Below, one piece after another: positions 15,633-23,358 of a stretch of 37,758 bases of DNA (its first letter is position 1; the number at the start of each line of letters is the position of its first letter). The stretch covers positions 1-37,758 of IMG/VR virus record IMGVR_UViG_3300020180_000057. One strand, written 5' to 3'. Position numbers and translations under genes: made by a program. This DNA comes from a virus. The notes under the pieces were generated by a model. The model was not told the origin of the DNA. It saw only the letters and a list, made by a program, of their open reading frames with translations, and made no database searches.

Positions 15633-17159
15633 TTATCGGCTCCATGTGTCAATCGCCGATCGAAGCCCGCGCAGCGCCTCGGCAACCTGCGGCTCCACAT
15701 CATCCGGGATGTCCTCGATAGCCGCTACGATCTCTTCGACGTTCTGGACGCCGAGTGCAGTGAGGACCATGCGGCTGATGTGCTCCAGCGGGATGGTGCC
15801 CGCGGGCGTCTTGCCGTCGAGCGTGGCCGCGCTGATGATGGCGCGTACCTGCTCGGTGATGTCGTGCTCCAGGATCGGCGGGTACGATACCGTGATGGGC
15901 GAGTGGTAGTCGTCGCCGTAGGGTCGCAGTGCGCCGCCGGCGGCCCGCTTGCTGCGGACAATCGCGTACTCCAGGACGGTCGTGAAGATGTGCCGCCACA
16001 GCTCCTGTCGGTCGCGGAACTTCAATTCAGTCGGTCGATCGAGCGTCTTCGCCGTGGCTAGATTGCCGGTGCTCGGATCGCCCATGAGCATCGGGTATGG
16101 CATGCCCATGGCCGCACTCACCATGAGCGCGAGGTACATCCCATCGGCAGCGCTCGTCGTGGCGCCGGATGTCTTGACCGGCGAGATGTGGCTGTTGCTG
16201 CTGATCCACGTCGAGGCGGTGTTCACTGGCGGGTTCGTGTTCATCGCGCCGCTGTCCTGCGCGCTCATGCGTGCGCTGATCGCGCCTACGGCCTTCGCGC
16301 CGCCCTTGGTCTCGACGCTGAAGGCGAAGCGAGCGTAAGCCTTGGTGATGGTGGCCCAGTTGCCAAGGAACTCGTTGTAAGCCAGGGCCCAGTCGTGGGC
16401 CTGGTAGGTCTCAGGGACGCCGAAGCGCATGTCGGAGAGCCCGCCTACGCGAATGTGAAATACCGGAGCGTCCCACATCACCGGATAGCCGCCGATGGTC
16501 TCGGGCCTGCCTGCGTCGAGACCGCCGTCGTGCCGAATGTCCGGGTAGTACGTTGTGCTGCTCGTGGTTTTTTTGGTGCCGGCCGCTAGGTCATAAGACT
16601 CGTGCTGGTATACGCGCTTGTAGAACCACGGAGAACGTGCGTCGTCGGGGTCTGTGATTATTTCCTCAACCTCATCGGGGTTGATGCTCCGCACGGTGAC
16701 GCCGCCGGTGGAGATGTCGGTGGTAAACAGCACCAGGAACAGGTTCCCGTGGACCTGGAGGTCCATCTCCTTCATCGTGCGGGCCTGATGCGATGTCAAC
16801 TCCGCCTGGTTGCGCGGGTTCGACATGAAGGCCTCAATGGCCTCCTGGATCGGCTCGTCGTTGCTGCTCACCGTCATCCCTTGCCCGAACACGTAGTACG
16901 CCTGGAGCGTCACCGCCCGGTTGATGAGCGGGTTTTTCAAAAACAAAAGCCGCGATGCGTGCGTGATCTTGCGGAGCGCGCTACGGGAGAAGTCTCGGCT
17001 GTTGTCGGCGCTGAGCCGATCCCAGCCTTGGCTCTCGATAGCCAGCTCAAGCTCTGCGAGTCGCTCCATGAGCAGGCCGCCGTTAGCCTCGGCGATGCGC
17101 ACCGAGCGCTGAAGCGCTTCGACCAAGGGTCGATTAGTCAGGCGGTCAAATATTTTCAT
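15633..17159 (-). CDS. Portal protein (about 508 aa)
   Basis: Length, position after the terminase/lysis block and before the minor head gene, and the text FLKNPLINRAVTLQAYYVFGQG, GNLFLVLFTTDISTGGVTVRS, INPDEVEEIITDPDDARSPW and TAKTLDRPTELKFRDRQELW fit phage portal proteins. The start is uncertain: ATG 17159 lies eight bases after a strong hairpin with no exposed Shine-Dalgarno, while an upstream in-frame TTG (17216) reads through the hairpin. The dodecameric portal would form the DNA channel and dock the terminase. Confidence 0.85.
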   Translation of the reverse strand: MKIFDRLTNRPLVEALQRSVRIAEANGGLLMERLAELELAIESQGWDRLSADNSRDFSRSALRKITHASRLLFLKNPLINRAVTLQAYYVFGQGMTVSSNDEPIQEAIEAFMSNPRNQAELTSHQARTMKEMDLQVHGNLFLVLFTTDISTGGVTVRSINPDEVEEIITDPDDARSPWFYKRVYQHESYDLAAGTKKTTSSTTYYPDIRHDGGLDAGRPETIGGYPVMWDAPVFHIRVGGLSDMRFGVPETYQAHDWALAYNEFLGNWATITKAYARFAFSVETKGGAKAVGAISARMSAQDSGAMNTNPPVNTASTWISSNSHISPVKTSGATTSAADGMYLALMVSAAMGMPYPMLMGDPSTGNLATAKTLDRPTELKFRDRQELWRHIFTTVLEYAIVRSKRAAGGALRPYGDDYHSPITVSYPPILEHDITEQVRAIISAATLDGKTPAGTIPLEHISRMVLTALGVQNVEEIVAAIEDIPDDVEPQVAEALRGLRSAIDTWSR

Positions 17160-17167
17160 GGAAAGGT

Positions 17168-17193
17168 GAGGGGCGGTTTGCGCGCCGCCCCTC
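17168..17193 (-). other. Perfect 9-bp hairpin just before the portal start
   Basis: GAGGGGCGG (17168-17176) pairs with CCGCCCCTC (17185-17193) around an 8-base loop, ending eight bases before the portal ATG. On the coding strand it hides the only GGAGGGG-like ribosome site. It could lower or time portal translation. Confidence 0.5.
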
Positions 17194-17223
17194 CGGGCAG
17201 TGGTCAGGTCAAGCAAGCAGGTC

Positions 17224-17246
17224 CTGCGGGAAGGAGGAACCCGCAG
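17224..17246 (-). other. Second 7-bp hairpin in the portal leader
   Basis: CTGCGGG (17224-17230) pairs with CCCGCAG (17240-17246) around a 9-base loop. With the 17168-17193 hairpin it fills the 120-base gap upstream of the portal gene, which otherwise contains no gene. Confidence 0.4.
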
Positions 17247-17279
17247 CTTCCGGGAGGAAGGTCGTCGTTAGTCGTAGTG

Positions 17280-17624
17280 TTAGTCGTCGTAGGGTAAGTC
17301 GCGGACAAAGCGGCGCACGGCATCAGGGCGCGAGCCAGCAGGCCCGCCGAGGTATGCATTTGCCAGCGCGTATACCGGGATGGTCTTACGCAACCCGGCG
17401 TCGGTGATAATCACGTTCACCCCGGCGTCCACCATCGGCTTGAGCAACACAGTCGAGCCAGGGATAGCCTGCCTTGCGATCGTGCTCAGCGTGTCCATGG
17501 TTTCCATCGTCGGTATCTGGCGCGCCAGCCACCCAATGGCGATCACGAACTCGCCATTGCCCAGGAGTGTGCCGTCATAAGTGCACAGCCGGTCGTTATC
17601 GTAGAAAGGAACATTATTCTGCAT
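17280..17624 (-). CDS. Unknown protein upstream of the portal (114 aa)
   Basis: ATG 17624 overlaps the end of a 20-residue frame. The sequence is soluble with hydrophobic beta segments: GEFVIAIGWLARQIPT, STVLLKPMVDAGVNVIITDA, then a basic RPDAVRRFVRDLPYDD tail. I recognise no family. It lies between the lysis enzyme and the portal. Confidence 0.5.
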   Translation of the reverse strand: MQNNVPFYDNDRLCTYDGTLLGNGEFVIAIGWLARQIPTMETMDTLSTIARQAIPGSTVLLKPMVDAGVNVIITDAGLRKTIPVYALANAYLGGPAGSRPDAVRRFVRDLPYDD

Positions 17625-17676
17625 TTACGTTTCCCCATTCAGCCATCGCGGGCGTTATGGTCACCGGAGGTGTCAT
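17614..17676 (-). CDS. Possible 20-residue coupled microprotein
   Basis: This tiny frame (MTPPVTITPAMAEWGNVNAE) overlaps the endolysin stop by ATGA and the next start by 11 bases. The coupling pattern is the only support. It may be just a ribosome relay. Confidence 0.25.
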   Translation of the reverse strand: MTPPVTITPAMAEWGNVNAE

Positions 17677-18248
17677 TCGGCGTCTACCGTGCGCGATGCG
17701 GCAGCGGCCAGCATGGCGCGCAGAGCCATGGCCATCCGGGAATCCCTGAAGCACCGAGCCACGCGCGCGCCGTATTCCTTCGCCGCGGTGGTGGCGTAGC
17801 CTGCCGCTGCGATCTCCACCGCGAGCCTCCCCACATCTCCATGCGTCGGCCAGCCCTTGAGTGCCTTGCTGTACCTCGGCAAGCTCAGGATGCGCAGATG
17901 CCCGCGCACGGCAGCATCGAGCGAGCCGTCGTAATCGACGAACCAATCCTGCGCCTCGTACTCCGTCTTGCCGCCGCCCGCATCGCGGATCGGCTTGAGT
18001 GTGCGGCCCCGGCCCTCGAGGAACTCTTCGGCCTCGAGAAGCGTGAATACTTCGGTGGTCTTTAGCAGCTTCGCGCTGGAGGTGCTCGATGCCTTGTGGC
18101 CAAACGGATTGCCGCCTGGTGCGTGCCGCCCGAAGCCCGACTCAAGCGCCCACTGCGCCGCGACTATCTCCCACGGTACCGGCGAGCCGGTCTCGCGGAT
18201 GAGCCGCTTGGCTGTGGTGATTACGTCGATGATGTTTTGCTGTGCCAT
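17673..18248 (-). CDS. Peptidoglycan hydrolase, glucosaminidase/FlgJ-like (191 aa)
   Basis: Residues about 25-120 match the glucosaminidase family: PWEIVAAQWALESGFGRHAP, where the Glu in ALESG is the likely catalytic acid, GGNPFGHKA, an EAQDWFVDYDGSLDAAVRGH helix and LPRYSKALKG. It would cleave the glycan backbone of peptidoglycan, either at lysis or as a virion hydrolase. No signal peptide is seen, so a holin or virion route is needed. A GAGG sits eight bases before the ATG. It lies between terminase and portal genes, an unusual place for lysis. Confidence 0.82.
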   Translation of the reverse strand: MAQQNIIDVITTAKRLIRETGSPVPWEIVAAQWALESGFGRHAPGGNPFGHKASSTSSAKLLKTTEVFTLLEAEEFLEGRGRTLKPIRDAGGGKTEYEAQDWFVDYDGSLDAAVRGHLRILSLPRYSKALKGWPTHGDVGRLAVEIAAAGYATTAAKEYGARVARCFRDSRMAMALRAMLAAAASRTVDAE

Positions 18249-18261
18249 GTCAATGCCTCGT

Positions 18262-18288
18262 GTTACTCGTGTTACTCGTGTTACTCGT
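18262..18288 (-). repeat. Three 9-bp tandem repeats at a gene junction
   Basis: GTTACTCGT occurs three times in a row. On the coding strand the stop codon of the 59-residue gene (TAA, 18281-18283) is inside the first unit, and the rest fills the gap to the hydrolase. The core resembles the 8-bp repeats at 36706-36753. Confidence 0.6.
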
Positions 18289-18460
18289 CACAGCGAACAC
18301 CGTATCGCAACGAACGCCGTAGATCGCGCGGGTGCAGCGGTGATCGCCAGTCGAACCCACGCGGCCCGCCGATGCCTCGCCGAGCATCGCGCAGCCATCT
18401 GCCACGATTGCGCCAGGCGCGCATGTACTCGCGGTGCTGATCGGTCGTCCGTTGCGGCAT
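18281..18460 (-). CDS. Small basic protein (59 aa)
   Basis: ATG 18460 lies two bases after the upstream stop. The product is strongly basic: MPQRTTDQHREYMRAWRNRG, then R-rich text to SLRYGVRCDE. The H-R-E-Y-M-R-A-W-R pattern is common in small DNA-associated phage proteins. Function is not known. It precedes the hydrolase gene. Confidence 0.45.
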   Translation of the reverse strand: MPQRTTDQHREYMRAWRNRGRWLRDARRGIGGPRGFDWRSPLHPRDLRRSLRYGVRCDE

Positions 18461-18462
18461 TT

Positions 18463-18798
18463 TCAGATCAACCGAAACGCCTTGAGCACGCTGAACGTGC
18501 CTTGCTGCAGCTGCCCAAGGCCATGCGCAAGCATGTCTTCGTCGGCCAGCTCGCGGCCCGTAGATAGCTCGATCTGCTCGACAATCCGCGGTGCCGCTGC
18601 GGCCACTACAGCCGCCGCCGCCTGCGCCTTCTGGGCTCCGCTACCGCTGCCCAGTTGGTTCTCCGCTCTGATTATCGCGGTGCCAATGACGTCGATCGCT
18701 ACACCGACGGAGCCCGGTACCAGGAGCTTGAGGACAGGCAACGCCAGGCGGGCGCCGCCGGCCACGCCCTTCAGTATCTTGCTTGCTAGTGATTTCAA
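18463..18798 (-). CDS. Hydrophobic small protein, possible lysis partner (111 aa)
   Basis: Residues 1-50 are amphipathic to hydrophobic (MKSLASKILKGVAGGARLAL, PVLKLLVPGSVGVAIDVIG), followed by an Ala-rich stretch (QAAAAVVAAAAPRIVEQ). One or two membrane-associated helices are plausible. It lies just ahead of the hydrolase and 59-residue gene, so a holin-type role is possible. A virion or membrane structural role would fit as well. Start at ATG 18798. Confidence 0.45.
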   Translation of the reverse strand: MKSLASKILKGVAGGARLALPVLKLLVPGSVGVAIDVIGTAIIRAENQLGSGSGAQKAQAAAAVVAAAAPRIVEQIELSTGRELADEDMLAHGLGQLQQGTFSVLKAFRLI

Positions 18799-18816
18799 TT
18801 GAACCTCCGAGAGTCG

Positions 18817-19461
18817 TTACGTAAGTCTCGTGGATGGGTGCCAGTCGGTGCAGATCGCACGGATAGCCTTGATTTGCTCGGCATGCGGCGCACCTGCCTG
18901 TCTGATCCTGTCGATGAGCGCCAGGCGCTCGAAGTCGCCCATCTGCGGCGGCTTCGCCACGCGGAGGAACTCCTGGTAGTCATACGCGACCACCTCGCCG
19001 TTCTCGACGGCGAGCAGAATATTCGTCGGCAGGTCTACAGGGTAGTCGATGGGCGCGCCGAAGCCGCCCATGTTCAGGTCGGCCCACATCGCCGGAACTG
19101 CAGCACTAGCCAGGTACGGAACGCCGCCCGCAAACATGAACGAGAACTCGCGGTAGGTGTTGACCACCGCGATCTGAGCCATATTCAGGCCGTACGTGCC
19201 AAAGAACTCCTGCGAGTCGATCGGGCAGAGCAGCGGCGTACCATCAGCAGCCCGCGCGATAAAGCGATAGCTCTTCTCCTGCTGCACGCTGGCAAAGCCC
19301 CGCCAGTAGTTCTCCACGCTCGGATACGGCGAGTTGTCGCGCCATAGCTTGCGCGGCCTGCTGTTGTCGACGGGTGCGACTGCGCCTGTCGAGGCGAACG
19401 CTGCGACGGACGGGTACCACGCGATGTTGCGCGGGATGATGCTGGTGTACGGTTGCGGCAT
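18817..19461 (-). CDS. Unknown protein downstream of terminase (214 aa)
   Basis: Soluble, Trp/Tyr-rich and without membrane segments: RNIAWYPSVAAFASTGAVAP, CPIDSQEFFGTYGLNMAQ, EFSFMFAGGVPYLASAAV, LPTNILLAVENGEVVAYDYQ. It may be a virion component. I do not recognise the family. ATG 19461 has GGAGG-like spacing and lies 15 bases after the previous stop. Confidence 0.5.
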   Translation of the reverse strand: MPQPYTSIIPRNIAWYPSVAAFASTGAVAPVDNSRPRKLWRDNSPYPSVENYWRGFASVQQEKSYRFIARAADGTPLLCPIDSQEFFGTYGLNMAQIAVVNTYREFSFMFAGGVPYLASAAVPAMWADLNMGGFGAPIDYPVDLPTNILLAVENGEVVAYDYQEFLRVAKPPQMGDFERLALIDRIRQAGAPHAEQIKAIRAICTDWHPSTRLT

Positions 19462-19476
19462 TGTGTTTCCTCCGTG

Positions 19477-19677
19477 TCAAGTTAGCAGCATCGCGGGATG
19501 CTCGGGTGTCAGGATGCGTCTGGCCTCAGCCTCGACGCGCTCTATGTCCATGCCCGCATCCCACCGGCGGCCCTTGAGTAGCGCGGTGGCGTAGTTCCGG
19601 GCGCTCGCGGGCTTGGCCGCCTCCAGCGATCGCAAGAAGTAGATTTCGTCCGCGGTAGTCCAGTTATAGGACGCCAT
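19477..19677 (-). CDS. Small protein downstream of the large terminase (66 aa)
   Basis: Helix-rich protein: MASYNWTTADEIYFLRSLEA, a basic LLKGRRWDAGMDIERVEAEA, ending TPEHPAMLLT. ATG 19677 follows the terminase stop. It is not recognised and is likely a phage accessory. Confidence 0.45.
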   Translation of the reverse strand: MASYNWTTADEIYFLRSLEAAKPASARNYATALLKGRRWDAGMDIERVEAEARRILTPEHPAMLLT

Positions 19678-19699
19678 TAGTTAGTTCCTCCGAACATCG

Positions 19700-21058
19700 T
19701 CAGTAAGTCGAAATCATTACAGGGTCATGATAAATCATCATCTGCGGCCCAGGTCCGTCGATGAAGAGCCGCCACAGCGCCCACACGAGCGCGTCCATGC
19801 GGTCAGGGCTCTTCATCATCGATCCAGGCGAATAGCTGCACATCTGGTCTTCGAGCTGCGCCAGCGCCGCCGTGCGCACATGTCTGACCCTGCCCTGTTC
19901 GTACAGTGCCGCGATGGGCTCGGCTCTCACGAGCTTGCCTCTGCTGGCGTGCACCAGCTCGACCGGCACTCGCGGATCCACCATCTGGATCGTCGCCCGT
20001 ACCATGTCGCCGCCCTGGTTGGCCTCGGCCACGATTACATCAGCCCGGTGCTGCCAGAATGCATTGACAGCACGCGTTGCCCACTCCTGAGGGCTCGCCC
20101 TGCATGAGTAGTCACCGAGCACTACGGCGCATCCGTTATCGAGCGCTCCGGCTGCCACGATGCCAGTGAGGTCGCTCTCGTCCATGGCGCTGATTGCCGG
20201 GTCGACGCCGATCGCCACGCGCATCAGGTCGCCTCCGCAAGCGTCCACCTGCGCGGCGTCGATCATGGCTCGCGTCCAGAGCGCGCCGGGTACGTCGTCG
20301 AGCACTTCCGCCAGTAGCTCTTGTCTGCCCATGCGCGTCCCTTCATACTTTCGGATGATGCTGTTGAGGAACTGGGGCGCCAGGTTAGCCCGATTGTCGT
20401 ACGTTTGCCCGCGAGTAACTGCGGTCGTCGGGTCCGCGAGTAACTCGCGGATGATGGGCAGCGGCTTCGGCGTCGTGGTGACTACGACGCGCGGGTCGAC
20501 GCCTAGGCGCAGCCCGAACATCAGCATGGACCAAGTCTCGTGGTAATTCCACGCGGCAAGCTCGTCGGCCCAGGCGGCATCGTGTTGCGGACCGCGTAAC
20601 CGTTCGGGCTCGTCGGCCGAATATGCCGTCGCGATCGCGCCGTTCGGCCACGTCAACCGACGCTTCGATGGCTCGTACTGCGGTCGGTTGTTGGGCGGCG
20701 CGATGGCCAGGATGCCGCTCTCGCCCTCGACTACCACGTCGCGCACGTCGGCGGCTGTCGGTGCGATCAGGGCAATGCGTCGATACTGGCCGCTCTCGGC
20801 CCATGCTCTGACCGTCTCTGCGCCCGTCCTGGTCTTGCCCCACCCGCGGCCCGCGAGTACCAGCCATGTGCGCCAGTCGCCCGCCGGCGGGAGTTGATGC
20901 GGGCGTGCCCAGAATCGCCAGTCGGTCAGCAGCGATGCGTGCTGCGTCGGCGTGAGAGCCGCCAGGGCCTCGCGGCGGTCGGCTGCGGGTAGCGCCGCTA
21001 CGGTCGCCGCCAGCGATGCTGTGGCGCCACCGAAGAACCCGCGCCGCGATAGCGTCAC
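19700..21058 (-). CDS. terL: Terminase large subunit (452 aa)
   Basis: The packaging motor and nuclease. Walker A is GRGWGKT (residues 70-76) in TWLVLAGRGWGKTRTG, Walker B is AAWADEL (161-167), followed by LMFGLRLGVDPRVVVTTTPK as the coupling region. The nuclease part has GVDPAIS, an EANQGGDMV segment and SPDRMDALVWAL. This fits the Terminase_6 type. Start ATG overlaps the small subunit stop (ATGA). Oddly, residues 4-26 look like a twin-arginine signal (S-R-R-G-F-F, then an Ala-rich hydrophobic run), not expected of a cytoplasmic motor. Confidence 0.93.
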   Translation of the reverse strand: MTLSRRGFFGGATASLAATVAALPAADRREALAALTPTQHASLLTDWRFWARPHQLPPAGDWRTWLVLAGRGWGKTRTGAETVRAWAESGQYRRIALIAPTAADVRDVVVEGESGILAIAPPNNRPQYEPSKRRLTWPNGAIATAYSADEPERLRGPQHDAAWADELAAWNYHETWSMLMFGLRLGVDPRVVVTTTPKPLPIIRELLADPTTAVTRGQTYDNRANLAPQFLNSIIRKYEGTRMGRQELLAEVLDDVPGALWTRAMIDAAQVDACGGDLMRVAIGVDPAISAMDESDLTGIVAAGALDNGCAVVLGDYSCRASPQEWATRAVNAFWQHRADVIVAEANQGGDMVRATIQMVDPRVPVELVHASRGKLVRAEPIAALYEQGRVRHVRTAALAQLEDQMCSYSPGSMMKSPDRMDALVWALWRLFIDGPGPQMMIYHDPVMISTY

Positions 21059-21480
21059 TCTGCGCCGCCTTCGGTGTCCGGCTCCCTGCGCGCCACAATG
21101 CGATCCAGCGCCGCCATGAGTGCCTCGGTTGCGCCTCGCTCGATCGCGATGGGCTTGCCGTCAGGGCCGGATATCTCGTTCGCGACGATGTCGCGCTGGC
21201 CCAGTACCTGCTTGCCTAGCCATACACCCATGGTCGCGTTGCCAGCCTCGAGTAGCCGTATCTGCTGCCTGCGGATACTGATGCGCCCCTTGGCCTTGCC
21301 TCGCGACAGCGAGACGTCGAACTCTTCGCCCTTCGCTCGCCACAATTCGATCGTGCGCGTCGTGACGCCCAGCCATGCGGCGACCTCGATGTCGGTGCAT
21401 TGGAGCATGCCGAGCTTCTCGACTACCTCGAGATTGATTTCAGTCTTCGGCCTGCCGCGCTTCGGTGGTTTCGGTTCCAT
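21055..21480 (-). CDS. terS: Terminase small subunit (141 aa)
   Basis: The protein begins MEPKPPKRGRPKTEINLEVV and has an HTH (TDIEVAAWLGVTTRTIELWR), then a helical core and ISGPDGKPIAIERGATEALM, typical of DNA-recognition small terminase subunits. It overlaps terL by ATGA and the upstream gene by TGATG. It would select phage DNA for packaging. Confidence 0.85.
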   Translation of the reverse strand: MEPKPPKRGRPKTEINLEVVEKLGMLQCTDIEVAAWLGVTTRTIELWRAKGEEFDVSLSRGKAKGRISIRRQQIRLLEAGNATMGVWLGKQVLGQRDIVANEISGPDGKPIAIERGATEALMAALDRIVARREPDTEGGAE

Positions 21481-21815
21481 CACTTGCTTTTCATTCCCGA
21501 AATTAAAGCGGTCGTCGGTTGGGGCCGGAAGGTCCAGCATCGCGGCGGGTTGGTGTCGGATTCGGCACGTGTGACGGTGCGCATCCCGGCTAGCATTGCG
21601 AGGCTGAGCCTGCGCCCGGGTGGCAGCGGACAATCGTGGCGATTCGCGGTCGGTAGGAAGCGGACCGCGAGAATGTAGCGCTGCCGCTGCACTTCGATTG
21701 CGCGAGCCGCGCCTCGGTCGATGAGTCGCTGAGCAGCCTCTGGAGACTCCCAGAATGCGAATGCGCCGGTGTGTTGCTCGATGCGGACGCGTTCAGCGAG
21801 TTTTTTTTTAAGCAT
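21480..21815 (-). CDS. Small basic protein preceding the terminase (111 aa)
   Basis: ATG 21815 begins MLKKKLAERVRIEQHTGAFA, then FWESPEAAQRLIDRGAARA and a Pro/Arg-rich C-terminus. Codons 2-5 cover a run of nine A on the coding strand, a spot prone to slippage. Its stop overlaps the terS start (TGATG), which supports translation. Function is unknown. Confidence 0.5.
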   Translation of the reverse strand: MLKKKLAERVRIEQHTGAFAFWESPEAAQRLIDRGAARAIEVQRQRYILAVRFLPTANRHDCPLPPGRRLSLAMLAGMRTVTRAESDTNPPRCWTFRPQPTTALISGMKSK

Positions 21816-22041
21816 GGCTCGGGCATGTAGGTCGCGGTGAACATCCTCCACGCGGGTACTGCCTGATGTGTCGCCGCGGTGCCGACGTTGTGGGCCTTGG
21901 ATGTGATGCCCGGCTGACCAGCGGGCGGATGGTATACAGCGCCATGCCGCCCACCGGAAAGGTGACTCTCCGTCTCGGTTCGATGCAATCTTACTTCGCT
22001 TATTCTCCAAGTGTCAAGCCCCACACTCCACGACTGACGCA
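21816..22041. other. Intergenic region without a convincing gene
   Basis: These 226 bases separate the zinc-motif gene from the pre-terminase gene. A 45-codon leftward frame starting near 21953 (MALYTIRPL...) has no ribosome site and unconvincing composition. I see no clear hairpin terminator. The end nearest 22040 is A/T-richer and could hold the late promoter, but no clean -35/-10 pair stands out. Confidence 0.3.
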
Positions 22042-22446
22042 CTACGAGGCGAGCGAATGCGCATCGGATGCGGTCTGCTCTGGTATCCCGCAGCGCTTAC
22101 ACCGGCCGGAGAAGTCGTACGGCGTCAACTGCCCAATCATCCAGATCAGGCGTACCCGGTGCACCCATCCGGTACCGCCACAGGCATCGCAGCGGTGGGC
22201 CTTGTCGTCATCGGTGAGCAGCCCCCATGCTACCGAGCGGATCGTCGCGATGGTCGGCCACCGCGGCGGGTCGCCTGGATTCTCTAGCAGCTCCGTGATG
22301 GTGCGCCTGGCGTGGCCTTCGCTCCGCGAGAATTCGGCGAGCACGTCGACGAGGTCGGCAAGCGCCGCTTCGGTTTGTGGGCCATGCGAAGGAATGCCGG
22401 CCAGCCGCTCGATTTGACGGATCGCAACGTTGCGTTCGATGGGCAT
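22042..22446 (-). CDS. Zinc-binding protein with DnaJ-like C-x2-C-x-G-x-G motif (134 aa)
   Basis: The C-terminal half carries CDACGGTGWV (C-x2-C-x-G-x-G, as in one DnaJ zinc-finger repeat) and CKRCG, enough for one zinc site. The N-terminal half is a helical region (RQIERLAGIPSHGPQTEAAL, DLVDVLAEFSRSEGHARR). ATG 22446 is four bases after the replication gene stop. It may assist the replication protein or be a regulator. Its place directly downstream of the O-like gene favours replication. Confidence 0.5.
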   Translation of the reverse strand: MPIERNVAIRQIERLAGIPSHGPQTEAALADLVDVLAEFSRSEGHARRTITELLENPGDPPRWPTIATIRSVAWGLLTDDDKAHRCDACGGTGWVHRVRLIWMIGQLTPYDFSGRCKRCGIPEQTASDAHSLAS

Positions 22447-22449
22447 GCC

Positions 22450-23358
22450 TCAACAGCTCCTGATCATGGCTTCGAGTTTTGTGATCGCGGGCTTGGGGTG
22501 TGGCGGGTCGGGGTCCAGATACCGGCCCTTGCGCACCCAGTCGCATAGGCCTGGCCAGTACTGCGTGTCGGTGCTGGCGCATTCGACGTCGCACAGCAGG
22601 CGATGCCGCCGCTCGATGGCCCGCAGCACCGCCGATGGATCCACCGCTCCGTCGAGCTGCGAAGTGATGCAGCGTTCGAGCTCGAGCCCGCCAAGTCCGT
22701 ATTTCTTCCGATGCCTCTGGCGCATCCGATTCGCGACGGATTGCAGCTCGTCGGATTGCAGTCCGGTGAATTTTGGAAAACGTGAAACGGTTTTCTTCTC
22801 TGTTTCTGTTTCTGTTTCTGTATCTGTATCTCCTCTCCTCTCCTCTGAGTCTGAACGCGCGCGTGGGGGCGCGCGAGGCGTTTCATGCGTTTCATGTAAC
22901 GCGGCACTCGGCGTTTCATGCGTTTCATGTAACGCGGCACTCGGCGTTTCATGCGTTTCATGTAACGCGGCACTCGGCGTTTCATGTAACGTTTCATGTA
23001 ACGCTTCATGTGTTTCATGCGTTTCGGGAACGTTTTTCCGTTTACGGAACGCTGCAACTCGTTGAGTAGAAGCAGCTTGGACGAACTGACGCTCGCTCCA
23101 GTTGTGGGGACGGAGCACTCCGTCTTCCTCGTCGATCAGGTCTCCCAGGTCCGCGATTACCTTCCGCGCGTCCTCTGGAGTGATGCGCAGTGCGAACGCA
23201 ATCGCGTCCATACCGGGCAGCACTCCGTCGTGGTGGCAGGTCAAACACAGCAGGTTGACCCAATGTTTAAAAATCGCAGGAGGCAGAAGCTGCACGCGCG
23301 GCTCGATCAGCAGATCGGCCCACAACCTGAACCATCGCTGTCCCTTTTTTGAAATCAT
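22450..23358 (-). CDS. O-like replication initiation protein with repeat linker (302 aa)
   Basis: Start ATG 23358 overlaps the rusA stop (ATGA). Residues 1-110 look like a winged-helix initiator domain (WFRLWADLLIEPRVQLLPPA, FKHWVNLLCLTCHHDG, ALRITPEDARKVIADLGDLI). Residues 112-190 are a linker of HETHETPSAAL repeats and a TETETE run, encoded by tandem DNA repeats. The C-terminus (LQSDELQSVANRMRQRHRKK, then YWPGLCDWVRKGRYLDPDPP) recalls phage replisome organisers. Like lambda O, it may bind repeats inside its own gene. No DnaC-like helicase loader is recognised. Confidence 0.7.
   Translation of the reverse strand: MISKKGQRWFRLWADLLIEPRVQLLPPAIFKHWVNLLCLTCHHDGVLPGMDAIAFALRITPEDARKVIADLGDLIDEEDGVLRPHNWSERQFVQAASTQRVAAFRKRKNVPETHETHEALHETLHETPSAALHETHETPSAALHETHETPSAALHETHETPRAPPRARSDSEERRGDTDTETETETEKKTVSRFPKFTGLQSDELQSVANRMRQRHRKKYGLGGLELERCITSQLDGAVDPSAVLRAIERRHRLLCDVECASTDTQYWPGLCDWVRKGRYLDPDPPHPKPAITKLEAMIRSC
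22887..23004. repeat. Iteron-like dyad cluster inside the replication gene (possible origin)
   Basis: The 16-bp near-palindrome GCGTTTCATGTAACGC occurs at 22887, 22920 and 22953 (exactly 33 bp apart), with close variants at 22977 and 22989. It is symmetric apart from one mismatched base pair. Immediately to the left lies a one-strand-pyrimidine tract (22790-22850). The lambda origin has the same plan: iterons plus an asymmetric A/T-rich tract inside gene O. Origin function is inference. Confidence 0.55.

Noticed and set aside
21816-22041. A 45-codon leftward frame (MALYTIRPL...) between the zinc gene and the terminase block
   Set aside because: It has no ribosome site and no sensible composition after the first ten codons.
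22887-23004. 33-bp repeats taken as a CRISPR array
   Set aside because: Units are contiguous, with no unique spacers, and lie within a coding frame. An iteron or linker explanation fits better.
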